A DNA stretch of 64,000 nucleotides from JAGNGI01 sp035448825. GTDB taxonomy: Bacteria > Fidelibacterota > UBA2242. Numbering within the stretch: the stretch's first letter is position 1; the number at the start of each line of letters is the position of its first letter. Location of the stretch: positions 124,001 to 188,000 of the forward strand of contig DAOTJS010000002.1 in assembly GCA_035448825.1 (NCBI GenBank). Direction: 5' to 3'. Made by a program: the position numbers and the translations under genes. Below, piece after piece: positions 26,489 to 34,424 of this stretch. The notes below the pieces were generated by a model that saw only the letters and a program-made list of their open reading frames with translations, searched no databases and was not told where the DNA came from.

Positions 26489-26926
26489 ATGAAGCAATCT
26501 GAACAGCCAAATGACCAAAGAAGCCCTTTATTATTTTTCAAGCGCTTAGCCCAAGGCATCGCCGGTTTCTTTCAGCGGAATTATAAGTTATTGATTACCT
26601 GGGCGATAATAATTATCGCCGTTATTATAGGAATACACTTCAGAGTTGATAAAGGCATTATCTTTGTCCTGGTGATGATTTTTGGGGTATTTGCTGAGGC
26701 TTTTTCCGGGTTAATTGCTCTCCTGGCGACTTTACCCTTCATCGGGCCAATTTTGGCCAAAGTATTAACGTTACCGATTTTCTGGATTTTTAATGCACTA
26801 GGTTATTTTGTTTCGCTTATCGCGATCAAGAGGGGATATAAGAAGGAGGTAATCAACCATCGCTTTGTAACGATAGTTTTCTTGATCGGTTTTGCGGTCG
26901 GCTTCATAATTGCCAAGTTGTTATAA
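26489..26926 (+). CDS. Small multi-pass membrane protein of unknown function
   Basis: 145 residues: a hydrophilic N-terminus (about 1-28), then about four hydrophobic segments (about 33-48, 53-75, 80-105, 123-145). No recognised family. It lies 34 bp after coaX on the same strand and is probably the last gene of the TerB-S46-birA-coaX run. Confidence 0.7.
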   Translation: MKQSEQPNDQRSPLLFFKRLAQGIAGFFQRNYKLLITWAIIIIAVIIGIHFRVDKGIIFVLVMIFGVFAEAFSGLIALLATLPFIGPILAKVLTLPIFWIFNALGYFVSLIAIKRGYKKEVINHRFVTIVFLIGFAVGFIIAKLL

Positions 26927-26942
26927 AATTGTTATAGATAAA

Positions 26943-27040
26943 TACTCCGCCGGTGTGGAATCCGCTGGAGAATTCGGAGGCTGTTCTTAACTGGTCACCT
27001 GTAACCAGGCACCATCTTTTCTCAGCCTTAATCTGAACCT
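26943..27040 (-). repeat. Composite intergenic repeat, copy 4 (partial)
   Basis: On the minus strand: a CTAAG-like box, GGTTACAGGTGACCAG, then GCCTCCGAATTCTCCAGCGG. Same order as copy 3. It lacks the GGAGTCTC part, so it is degenerate. Confidence 0.5.
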
Positions 27041-27132
27041 TATCTCAGCCTCAGACCCTGAATATTTCATAGAGTTGGCGTGTTATAAAATATTTCTCCT
27101 AACTCAGATAGGTTAATTAAATTTTAAGTATT

Positions 27133-29667
27133 ATGTTAAATTTACAGATAACCTATTATAGACTTTCAATAATCTCGGTAAGTTTATTAATTGCAGTAAG
27201 TTGCCGGTCAGTCGCAATAGCCGACGTGGAGAAAAACTCTGATCAAGTCGGTAGCATTATAAGGGATACAAGTAATCTCCCCCCGAATCCGCCTTATGAT
27301 CCTTCCCCAGTTCGCCAGCAAATACGACGGCCGGATGGATACCTGGAATGGACGATGGGCGAAGATCCTGACGACGATAAAATCTTCTATTGTGAAATTA
27401 TCATTCGCAATGAATTGGAGCCGGAGCGAGTAATCACAGTGCCGTTGAACGACTCGTTATTGGAAAAAGCGCGCGAAGGTAGTGTCGCAGGTTTGTCGTA
27501 TGAATACAATGGGCGAGTGCGTTTTAGCTTAGACCTAATCAATGAAAAGAATTTTTTTCGAGACGGATGGATTTACAGCTGGGAAGTCCGGATTAGCGAT
27601 CAATGGGGCGGTGTGGCAAAATCTAACTGGCCCGAGGCTACTTTCCTATTCGACGACGGTATTAATCAACCACCTCTGCCACCGGTAGATGGTTTCAGTC
27701 CGGATGGTGCCATCGTTGCGACCCATTATCCCGAAATAAAGTGGTCTTCAGCTACCGACCCCGATGTGGCTGATCGCTTGCGCTATGAAGTAGTGTTAAG
27801 CCGCGATCGCTCGTTCGGCAGCCGTACCTATATTTTATTAAAAAGTGCTTATGATCAGAATCATATCCTGGTACGAACTCCCTTACTGGAAAATTGTCAA
27901 TATTTTTGGCGAGTGCGTTCCATAGATCTGGCCGAGACGCATTCGGCTTGGTCAAAATGTAATACTTTTTGGGTCAATCAAATCAACGAAGCCCCTCAGC
28001 GCCCGGTGCGAATTATCAGTCCGAAAAATTTAGAGGTCATAACGTCAGATTCTTATTTCTGGTGGTTGCCTTCCGAAGATCCCGATCCCGGCGACCAATT
28101 GCAATATCAAATTGAATGTAGCGAATATCCTAATTTCACCGAACCGTTATTTTACTACCGAATCCCTCAAGCTATTACTGCGAAGGAAACAGAGCCAAAC
28201 CTCGCACTGCCCGCCAGAGCAATCGGGGTTCGTCTGAACAACATTCCGACGATTGGCCTTTTAAAAGACAATACGCTGTATTATTGGCGCATTCAGGCTT
28301 TTGACCAATCCGGAATTAGTGGAACATCAGCCAGTCGCCCTGTAAGAGTAGCATTTAATTATCAAAACGACCCGCCGCTGCCGGTTGTGAAAGATTTTTA
28401 CCCGCCTAATAACGTGATTATTAAAACTCTACGCCCGGAAATCCGCTGGGCGGCAAGTAGCGATCCGGATTTTGGTGATTTTCAAACCACCCTAACTTAC
28501 CAGATAGAAATCAGTAAAGACCCTAATTTCCCTGAAAATGCTAGTTCGGTTTATACTACTGAACCAGGTCAGACTGCTTTTATTCCACCGGAAAATCTGA
28601 CAGAAAACGACCGCTGGTTCTATCGTATTCGAGCTTGTGATCAGCACGGCAGTTTCTCTCTCTGGTCGCCTACCAACTCCTTCATCACCAATGCTATTAA
28701 CGAGGCGCCTTACCCCGTCACTGAAGGTTTTTTACCGAAAGACTCAGCGGTGGTAGAGACTACTCAGCCGCTGATCAGCTGGTTGCCGTCCGATGACCCC
28801 GATCCCAATCAAGATGAACGTGATTTATATTATCTGGTTCGATTTTATGAAGCTGACAACCCTAAAAAAGTTAGTCAAATTGCCAGTAAACCCGGTTTGA
28901 CAAGCATCCACCTGCCGGAATTAAAAGAAGATAAGTATTATTATTATCAAATTTCAGCGGTTGATCCTGATGGCAATCGTAGTGAATGGAGTCGCCCGGT
29001 GTGCTTCGGAGTAAATGCTATTGATCTGCCACCCGACCGCTTTGCAATGCTCTCGCCTTTTAACGGGCAAGATTCAGTGGCACTGGATGCAGGGTTCACC
29101 TGGAAAATAGCGCATGACAAAGACCCAGGCTCCCGGATTAATTATACATTATACTATGGCACCGACAGCCTTTTTACGACGAATTTTCGTGAAATTGTAA
29201 TAGAACAACCGGAAAAAGATTCGATTATCGTCTATAATCCACCTGAACATCTTGGCTATGCCACTCGCTATTTCTGGAAAGTCGTTGCCACTGATAACCG
29301 CGGCAATCAACGCTGGGCGTCTCAGTCCAACAGTCGTCCGTTCGTTTTTACCACAATAGGATTACAACGTCCCGTTACCGGTGTATTCCAGAACTTTCGC
29401 TTACATCAGAATTATCCCAATCCATTCAATGTCGAAACCTTGATCCGATATGACGTTCCATTTTTCGGACCTGTTGATGTTTCGATATACGATTTAATCG
29501 GAATGAAAGTCACCACTCTTGCTACCGGCAATCATACTGCTGGAAGTTATAGTGTTTACTGGAATGGTACCGACCAGAACGGAGCGCTGGTTGCAAATGG
29601 CGTGTATATTTGTCGGTTGAATGCCCCCGGATATTCGACCCATATTAAAGTCGTGCTTATGCGCTAA
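27133..29667 (+). CDS. Surface lipoprotein with fibronectin-like repeats and FlgD-like sorting domain
   Basis: 844 residues. The N-terminus ends in the lipobox IAVSC/RS (Cys near 24). The body consists of about six or seven fibronectin-III-like repeats, each with the P-x-I-x-W-x-x-S-x-DPD phrasing (IKWSSATDPDVAD, WWLPSEDPDPGD, IRWAASSDPDFGD, ISWLPSDDPDPNQ) and WRVRS/YRIRA strands. The C-terminus (about 750-844) begins LHQNYPNPFN and ends in the FlgD/type IX-like fold (GVYICRLNAPGYSTHIKVVLMR). It probably acts in adhesion or polymer binding at the cell surface. Confidence 0.85.
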   Translation: MLNLQITYYRLSIISVSLLIAVSCRSVAIADVEKNSDQVGSIIRDTSNLPPNPPYDPSPVRQQIRRPDGYLEWTMGEDPDDDKIFYCEIIIRNELEPERVITVPLNDSLLEKAREGSVAGLSYEYNGRVRFSLDLINEKNFFRDGWIYSWEVRISDQWGGVAKSNWPEATFLFDDGINQPPLPPVDGFSPDGAIVATHYPEIKWSSATDPDVADRLRYEVVLSRDRSFGSRTYILLKSAYDQNHILVRTPLLENCQYFWRVRSIDLAETHSAWSKCNTFWVNQINEAPQRPVRIISPKNLEVITSDSYFWWLPSEDPDPGDQLQYQIECSEYPNFTEPLFYYRIPQAITAKETEPNLALPARAIGVRLNNIPTIGLLKDNTLYYWRIQAFDQSGISGTSASRPVRVAFNYQNDPPLPVVKDFYPPNNVIIKTLRPEIRWAASSDPDFGDFQTTLTYQIEISKDPNFPENASSVYTTEPGQTAFIPPENLTENDRWFYRIRACDQHGSFSLWSPTNSFITNAINEAPYPVTEGFLPKDSAVVETTQPLISWLPSDDPDPNQDERDLYYLVRFYEADNPKKVSQIASKPGLTSIHLPELKEDKYYYYQISAVDPDGNRSEWSRPVCFGVNAIDLPPDRFAMLSPFNGQDSVALDAGFTWKIAHDKDPGSRINYTLYYGTDSLFTTNFREIVIEQPEKDSIIVYNPPEHLGYATRYFWKVVATDNRGNQRWASQSNSRPFVFTTIGLQRPVTGVFQNFRLHQNYPNPFNVETLIRYDVPFFGPVDVSIYDLIGMKVTTLATGNHTAGSYSVYWNGTDQNGALVANGVYICRLNAPGYSTHIKVVLMR

Positions 29668-29990
29668 CTCCTTCGACTTTATTTTTCTTTTTTCGGCCCT
29701 TTTGTTTTTGATTGTCATCTTCAATACTCCAGCTTCTTTTAGGTCAAGTTTAAGATTCAGGCCTTAGCTTGAGTCAATACTCCAGCGTGGACACGAAATA
29801 TAGAGGGCGATTTGCTAAATCGCCAAATTGCCACCGGTCGAGTTGACAAATCGACCGGCATTCTCTCCTTTCTCAGTCTTATACTTAACCTTGCTGAGGC
29901 TTATTGTAGTAAAATATAACCCTTGTGCATTAGGTTTCTTTGCGTTTCGAAGAGCTTAATAAATGTACAAGCGCTGATATGCGATAAACG
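29668..29990. other. Intergenic region with tandem hairpins, no gene
   Basis: T-rich after the lipoprotein stop (possible terminator near 29668-29710), a fragment of AGGTCAAGTTTAAG-type repeat near 29741, two tandem hairpins at 29806-29858, and a CTCAGTCTTATACTTAACC-like box resembling the outer part of the composite repeats. No coding sequence seen. Confidence 0.65.
29806..29858. repeat. Two tandem perfect hairpins
   Basis: GGCGATTT-GCT-AAATCGCC (29806-29824) and CCGGTCGA-nine bases-TCGACCGG (29834-29858). Both have perfect 8-bp arms, with nine bases between them. Neither has a T-tract. Confidence 0.65.
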
Positions 29991-30122
29991 CTATTCCTTA
30001 TCAGTCAATCGGGACTTCATCTCGTCCACTAATTCCTGCACTTCCGCCACACGATTACGGATTTTTTGAATAAGTTCAGCTTCTCGCTCTTTGGGATTGC
30101 CGTTTTCAGATTCTGTCACCAT
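29991..30122 (-). CDS. 43-residue acidic coiled-coil small protein
   Basis: A small ORF read directly: MVTESENGNPKEREAELIQK.. through EVQELVDEMKSRLTDKE. The ATG at 30122 has GGAGAA upstream at about 9 bases, a good ribosome site. The sequence is a single charged amphipathic helix (about 10-43) with regular Leu/Ile/Val spacing. No family recognised; it may be a small helical adaptor. It stands alone, with the aquaporin gene over 370 bp away. Confidence 0.6.
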   Translation of the reverse strand: MVTESENGNPKEREAELIQKIRNRVAEVQELVDEMKSRLTDKE

Positions 30123-30498
30123 TATATTAGTTCTCCAAAAAATTTAACGGCAAACAATTACTTCTCTGGAACCGGACAAGGAATTATAACTGTTTGCAAA
30201 TTCACGAGCGATAATTTAAAAAACCAATGTCTAAAATGCCGACAATATTTTATAATAAGGAAAAAATAGTAATACAATTTTCATCCAACAATTGCCCACT
30301 TAAATTAGAATTGCGTATCTATCTAATTGATTTCCTTTATCAAACTATGAATATGACTCACAAAAAGGACAATAACGTCTATTAGTTAAATAAATGTCTT
30401 CCTAATTACTCTTCGCCGAATGAGTATTTTTTCAAAAAATATATCTCGCATTGCGGTTAGACCGCGATCATCGCTATTATTTAAAATCACTAGCCTGA
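30123..30498. other. Intergenic region, little visible
   Basis: AT-rich DNA holding the likely promoter of the small protein. A GCGGT-TAG-ACCGC hairpin (30453-30465), followed on the minus strand by an A/T-rich run, could terminate the aquaporin transcript. Nothing else recognised. Confidence 0.5.
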
Positions 30499-31188
30499 TT
30501 ATTTCTTTTCGCTGCCGATCAGGCGATAGATCAGTGCACCCAACACCGCTCCAATTATCGGAGCCACCCAGAAAAGCCAGAGCTGAGAGATTGCCCAACC
30601 GCCAACATAAACCGCTACACCTGTACTGCGAGCTGGATTGACTGAAGTATTGGTTACAGGGATACTTACCAGATGAATAAGCGTCAAACAAAGTCCAATA
30701 GCAATCGGTGCCAAACCTTGTGGAGCGCGCTTGTCAGTCGCACCCAGAATTACCAGGAGAAACATCATAGTCATCACAACTTCGGTAATAAATGCCGCCA
30801 ATAGACTGTATTCGCCTGGCGAATGCAGACCATAACCATTTGAGGCAAAACCCGCCGCCAGATCAAAACCCGGCCGGCCGCTAGCAATCAAGAATAACAC
30901 TCCACCAGCTACAATCCCGCCCAGAACCTGTGCCACAATGTAAGGCAACAGGCTTTTAGCTGAGAAACGACCGCCTGCCCAAAGTCCGATTGAGACCGCC
31001 GGATTAAGATGACAGCCAGAAATATGCCCAATAGCGAAAGCCATCGTTAGCACCGTCAAGCCAAAGGCTAATGAAACACCCAGTAAGCCAATGCCCACCT
31101 CGGGGAATGCCGCAGCCAATACCGCACTACCACACCCACCGAGAACCAACCAAAAGGTTCCAAAAAATTCTGCACAATACGATTTCAT
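30499..31188 (-). CDS. aqpZ: Aquaporin (MIP family, AqpZ-like)
   Basis: 229 residues, six transmembrane helices and two NPA half-helices: HLNPAVSIG (about 61-69) and TSVNPARSTG (about 181-190). The residue after the second NPA is Arg, part of the selectivity filter. The short loops and the His-rich filter region are closer to water-selective AqpZ than to glycerol channels. AAAGGAG precedes the ATG. Expressed alone. Confidence 0.93.
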   Translation of the reverse strand: MKSYCAEFFGTFWLVLGGCGSAVLAAAFPEVGIGLLGVSLAFGLTVLTMAFAIGHISGCHLNPAVSIGLWAGGRFSAKSLLPYIVAQVLGGIVAGGVLFLIASGRPGFDLAAGFASNGYGLHSPGEYSLLAAFITEVVMTMMFLLVILGATDKRAPQGLAPIAIGLCLTLIHLVSIPVTNTSVNPARSTGVAVYVGGWAISQLWLFWVAPIIGAVLGALIYRLIGSEKK

Positions 31189-31641
31189 ACTCTTCTCCTT
31201 TGCCTTTTTATCTTACTATTTGAGATTAAAATTTCCAGGTTTTTATCCTCTTTCTTAACAGAAAAGTAAAGTCACTTGTGATATTTGTAGAAGTCTGTAA
31301 TTGCTAATTTTTTCATTTATATAAATTTAATTCTCAATCTGTGAGTTGTCAATAATTCTTTTTCACAGGGGTAACCCTTTAATAATTATGATAGAGATAG
31401 TAAGAGTGAACAACTATTAAATCTTATTCGAACAAAGACTGGTTGCTTACTGTATTTTTAGGGAAAAATATGGCAAATTTTCACCAATCTGGGCAAGAGA
31501 TATAAAGCCGAAAGGATTGATTCACATATTTATTTTTCCAATGTGTTTTTAGAAAAACCTAAGTGAAATTTCAATGCCAAGGATTACTTAAAGTTGAAAT
31601 AATTTTGTCAGATTAACATGGTCAGAATTTACATCCCAAGT
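31189..31641. other. 453-bp AT-rich intergenic region, no gene seen
   Basis: Between the aquaporin start and the 3' end of the DUF5916 gene. It holds the aquaporin promoter region. No ORF, hairpin of note or copy of the dispersed repeats was recognised. Confidence 0.6.
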
Positions 31642-34281
31642 TCAAACATTGAACCAGTAAGAAGCCTTGATCATAAAGATGTTATCGGGTTCGATCTTGC
31701 CGATGCGATTGACCGAACGACTCAGGTTGAAATCGGCCTCGCTACTCCCTTCATAACGACCATGCGTCCAGACCAAGTAAATCGCCGAACCGAGCGCAAA
31801 TTCCCAACGCAACACTACACTGGAACGGAAACTATAAACATTAAAATTGGGATTGTCGAAGGAAAAGGTGTCGGCAGGACCATTGCCGTCCGGATCAACG
31901 GTGTAATTCCCATCGCTGTCCCTGATAATTTCGGTACCTTCTTTATAAGTGAAAAACTGATAGGTTTTCGGTCGGGCAAACTCCTTGAAATCGTAATATT
32001 CGGCCGCTCCGTAAAGTGGTTGAGCATACAACTGGAGCGTCAGGCGCGGAGTAAAAGTCCAGTCCAGTCGCAAACTGGCGGATACAGTCTTTTGATCCAT
32101 TTTAGCAAAGACATAGCGTTTTCCATAAGTAGCTTCAGCATAGCGATCGTCGAAAACGCCTACATACTGGGCGTAATTATGATTAATAGAAATGCTGGGC
32201 GAAAACTCAAAAGCTAAATTATCAGCAACCTTCCAATTGAGCGGAATTTGCAAATAATGACTTACCGAAGCAGTATCATTGCCGCTGGTTTCGTAGTAGA
32301 GCCTACTTACCAATGGCTTGCGCTCGTCTGTTGAAATTTGAACATATCCCCACCTTCCATTTGGCGAGACGGCTAATGGGCCGCCGCGCGTCAATCGCGT
32401 ATCATAAGTTTCAAAGAAATACCCACCGCCCCAATCAATCCAATAATAATTCGGGAACTGAATATAACCGAAACTCATAATACCATTATTAGTCAGGTTA
32501 CCTCCGCAATCCATACCGAGTGTATGAGCCAGAATTAAATTAAATTTGCGATAGAAATGATTCGGCTCTGTCCACTGATAACCGGCTCCGACGTGATAAT
32601 TTATGACATCACCTCGCGATAAATATCCCAGGTCGCTAACCTCAAACCGCGGGTCAATCAAACCAAAGGCGGCATTCACGATGACGTTGCCGCGCTGTTT
32701 ATTGAGATTAATTCGAGTAGCAAATCCGGTCAGCGCGGTGGCGTTACTATCCACTCCTAAATGCTCGGCATCCGGTCGTTGAAAGTAATGACGGGCATTC
32801 GTCTGCACGTCGGTAATACAATTCTCATTGCCCTGAATATTCGACATCGCTCCCCATCCGGCAATGACCCAGGTTTTATTAGTATCCAGAAAAGTCCAGC
32901 CGTCCAGCCCCACTACCAACGCTTCCGAATTGAGATAGTCAGCGAGACTTTCATCCCGAAAAAAGCGCTTGGTGGAAGTGGTAATTATTCCCAGTCCGTG
33001 ACGGCCTTCTTGAAATTCCTTTTGCGTGCGTAGAATTGCATAATTAGTTAGCGGCTCAACTTCGATTTTTGAGTCGAGACCATTAGGGCTAACTCGCGCG
33101 AATTCACGCGCCGTCAGAGCATCCAGCACCCCGATGTTCCAGTTATCGCCAACTTTGCCCGTCAACTTTCCGGCAGAGATGATGCGCGTTCCATCCGGCA
33201 CATCGGTATAATCGTATCCCGACAGGTCACGCTGAGGTGCGCGTCCGATACGCCTACTGTAAAATATGTTCGGTGTCGAAAAATTCATATTCCAATAATT
33301 ATTGGAACCACCATAACCAAAGTTAAAAATATCCGATCCTTCAATAAACAAGGGACGCTTTTCATTATAATAGGTTTCCACGTCGGACAGATTGATCACC
33401 GCCGGATCAACTTCCACCTGCCCAAAATCAGGATTAATAGTACCGTCAACGGTCAGGTTGTTTCCCACCCCAATCTTAAAATCAGCGCCAGCGCCGGCAA
33501 AATAGCGTGAACCGTCGTTAAAAGGGTCTCCCGGTTCAACTGCCAAAAATTCGCCCTTGCCCCGAATATAGGGCAAGACTTCGCTTTTGCGTTCCGCATT
33601 AATGCCTTCAATGCCCACCAGTTCGATGAAGCGCGACACCATTCCTGATTCATTGCGGGGTGTAACAAAGCTCATATCCTCCTCGTTATTGCGTTGAATT
33701 TTCCGATACAACGCCACTCCCCAGACATATTGATCGCTTTTCTTGAAACGCAATTGTGAAAAAGGGATGCGTATTTCGGCCGTCCAGCCTTCTTGATTGC
33801 GTTGCGCGGCGCCTTCCCAGACTCCGTCCCAGGTGTCATCTTGCCAATTGTCGTTATAAAATTTTCCGTCGTAAATCGCACCCGCCGCTGAAACGCCAAA
33901 AAAATAGGCCGTGCGTTTATCATTGAAAGGACTCAAGCTGATTAAAAAAAGATCGGTATTCCAGTCGGAATCGCGTCGGCCAAGCCGCGCCACAATGGAA
34001 TCCGGCGCTGAGTCATAAAGTCGAGCGCCGACGTAGAGAGCTTCGTTATCATAGACAATTCGGATATCAGAAGGTTGGCTGGGTTGGGCGCCTTCATTCG
34101 GTTCGTCTTGAATTAAAGGCGGCGCCGGAATAGCTTTTTGCCAGATTTCCTCATTCAAAATCCCGTCAACACGAATAGATTCATTGGTCCGAACTGCCAT
34201 TACTTGAGCATCGCTCATTGCTGTTCCCGATATACCTGCAACCAGAAAGCACAGGTTAACAAAAGTCTTAAATTTTTTCAC
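31642..34281 (-). CDS. DUF5916 outer-membrane protein with CBM9-like domain
   Basis: About 879 residues, taking GTG at 34281 (AGGAG seven bases upstream) over a TTG six bases further up. Signal peptide about 1-25. The N-terminal CBM9-like sandwich (about 28-200) starts SIRVDGILNEEIWQKA, continues VYDNEALYVGARLYDSAPDSI and ends WTAEIRIPFSQLRF. The rest is a long beta-strand region ending MIKASYWFNV, as expected of an outer-membrane barrel. DUF5916 proteins are widespread in FCB and related bacteria; the substrate is unknown. Confidence 0.88.
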   Translation of the reverse strand: MKKFKTFVNLCFLVAGISGTAMSDAQVMAVRTNESIRVDGILNEEIWQKAIPAPPLIQDEPNEGAQPSQPSDIRIVYDNEALYVGARLYDSAPDSIVARLGRRDSDWNTDLFLISLSPFNDKRTAYFFGVSAAGAIYDGKFYNDNWQDDTWDGVWEGAAQRNQEGWTAEIRIPFSQLRFKKSDQYVWGVALYRKIQRNNEEDMSFVTPRNESGMVSRFIELVGIEGINAERKSEVLPYIRGKGEFLAVEPGDPFNDGSRYFAGAGADFKIGVGNNLTVDGTINPDFGQVEVDPAVINLSDVETYYNEKRPLFIEGSDIFNFGYGGSNNYWNMNFSTPNIFYSRRIGRAPQRDLSGYDYTDVPDGTRIISAGKLTGKVGDNWNIGVLDALTAREFARVSPNGLDSKIEVEPLTNYAILRTQKEFQEGRHGLGIITTSTKRFFRDESLADYLNSEALVVGLDGWTFLDTNKTWVIAGWGAMSNIQGNENCITDVQTNARHYFQRPDAEHLGVDSNATALTGFATRINLNKQRGNVIVNAAFGLIDPRFEVSDLGYLSRGDVINYHVGAGYQWTEPNHFYRKFNLILAHTLGMDCGGNLTNNGIMSFGYIQFPNYYWIDWGGGYFFETYDTRLTRGGPLAVSPNGRWGYVQISTDERKPLVSRLYYETSGNDTASVSHYLQIPLNWKVADNLAFEFSPSISINHNYAQYVGVFDDRYAEATYGKRYVFAKMDQKTVSASLRLDWTFTPRLTLQLYAQPLYGAAEYYDFKEFARPKTYQFFTYKEGTEIIRDSDGNYTVDPDGNGPADTFSFDNPNFNVYSFRSSVVLRWEFALGSAIYLVWTHGRYEGSSEADFNLSRSVNRIGKIEPDNIFMIKASYWFNV

Positions 34282-34424
34282 TATCAAACTCCTGGTTAAT
34301 CATTAAAAAACACAACAACGCCCTATAGATAGGATTGACCGGGATTTAGTTGTCTCTTACTTGGTTATTTTTAACCAGGATTTAAATGTATTCGTGATTA
34401 GAATCAAAAGTTGGCTAAAAATTC

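Noticed and set aside
30230..30245. Fourth copy of the ECF promoter (TGTCTAAAATGCC resembles the -10 at 7731)
   Set aside because: There is no GGAATAA 17 bp upstream, and no gene on that strand follows within a sensible distance.
31618..32217. 199-residue plus-strand ORF
   Set aside because: It is antisense to the DUF5916 gene, whose domains and start site are well supported.
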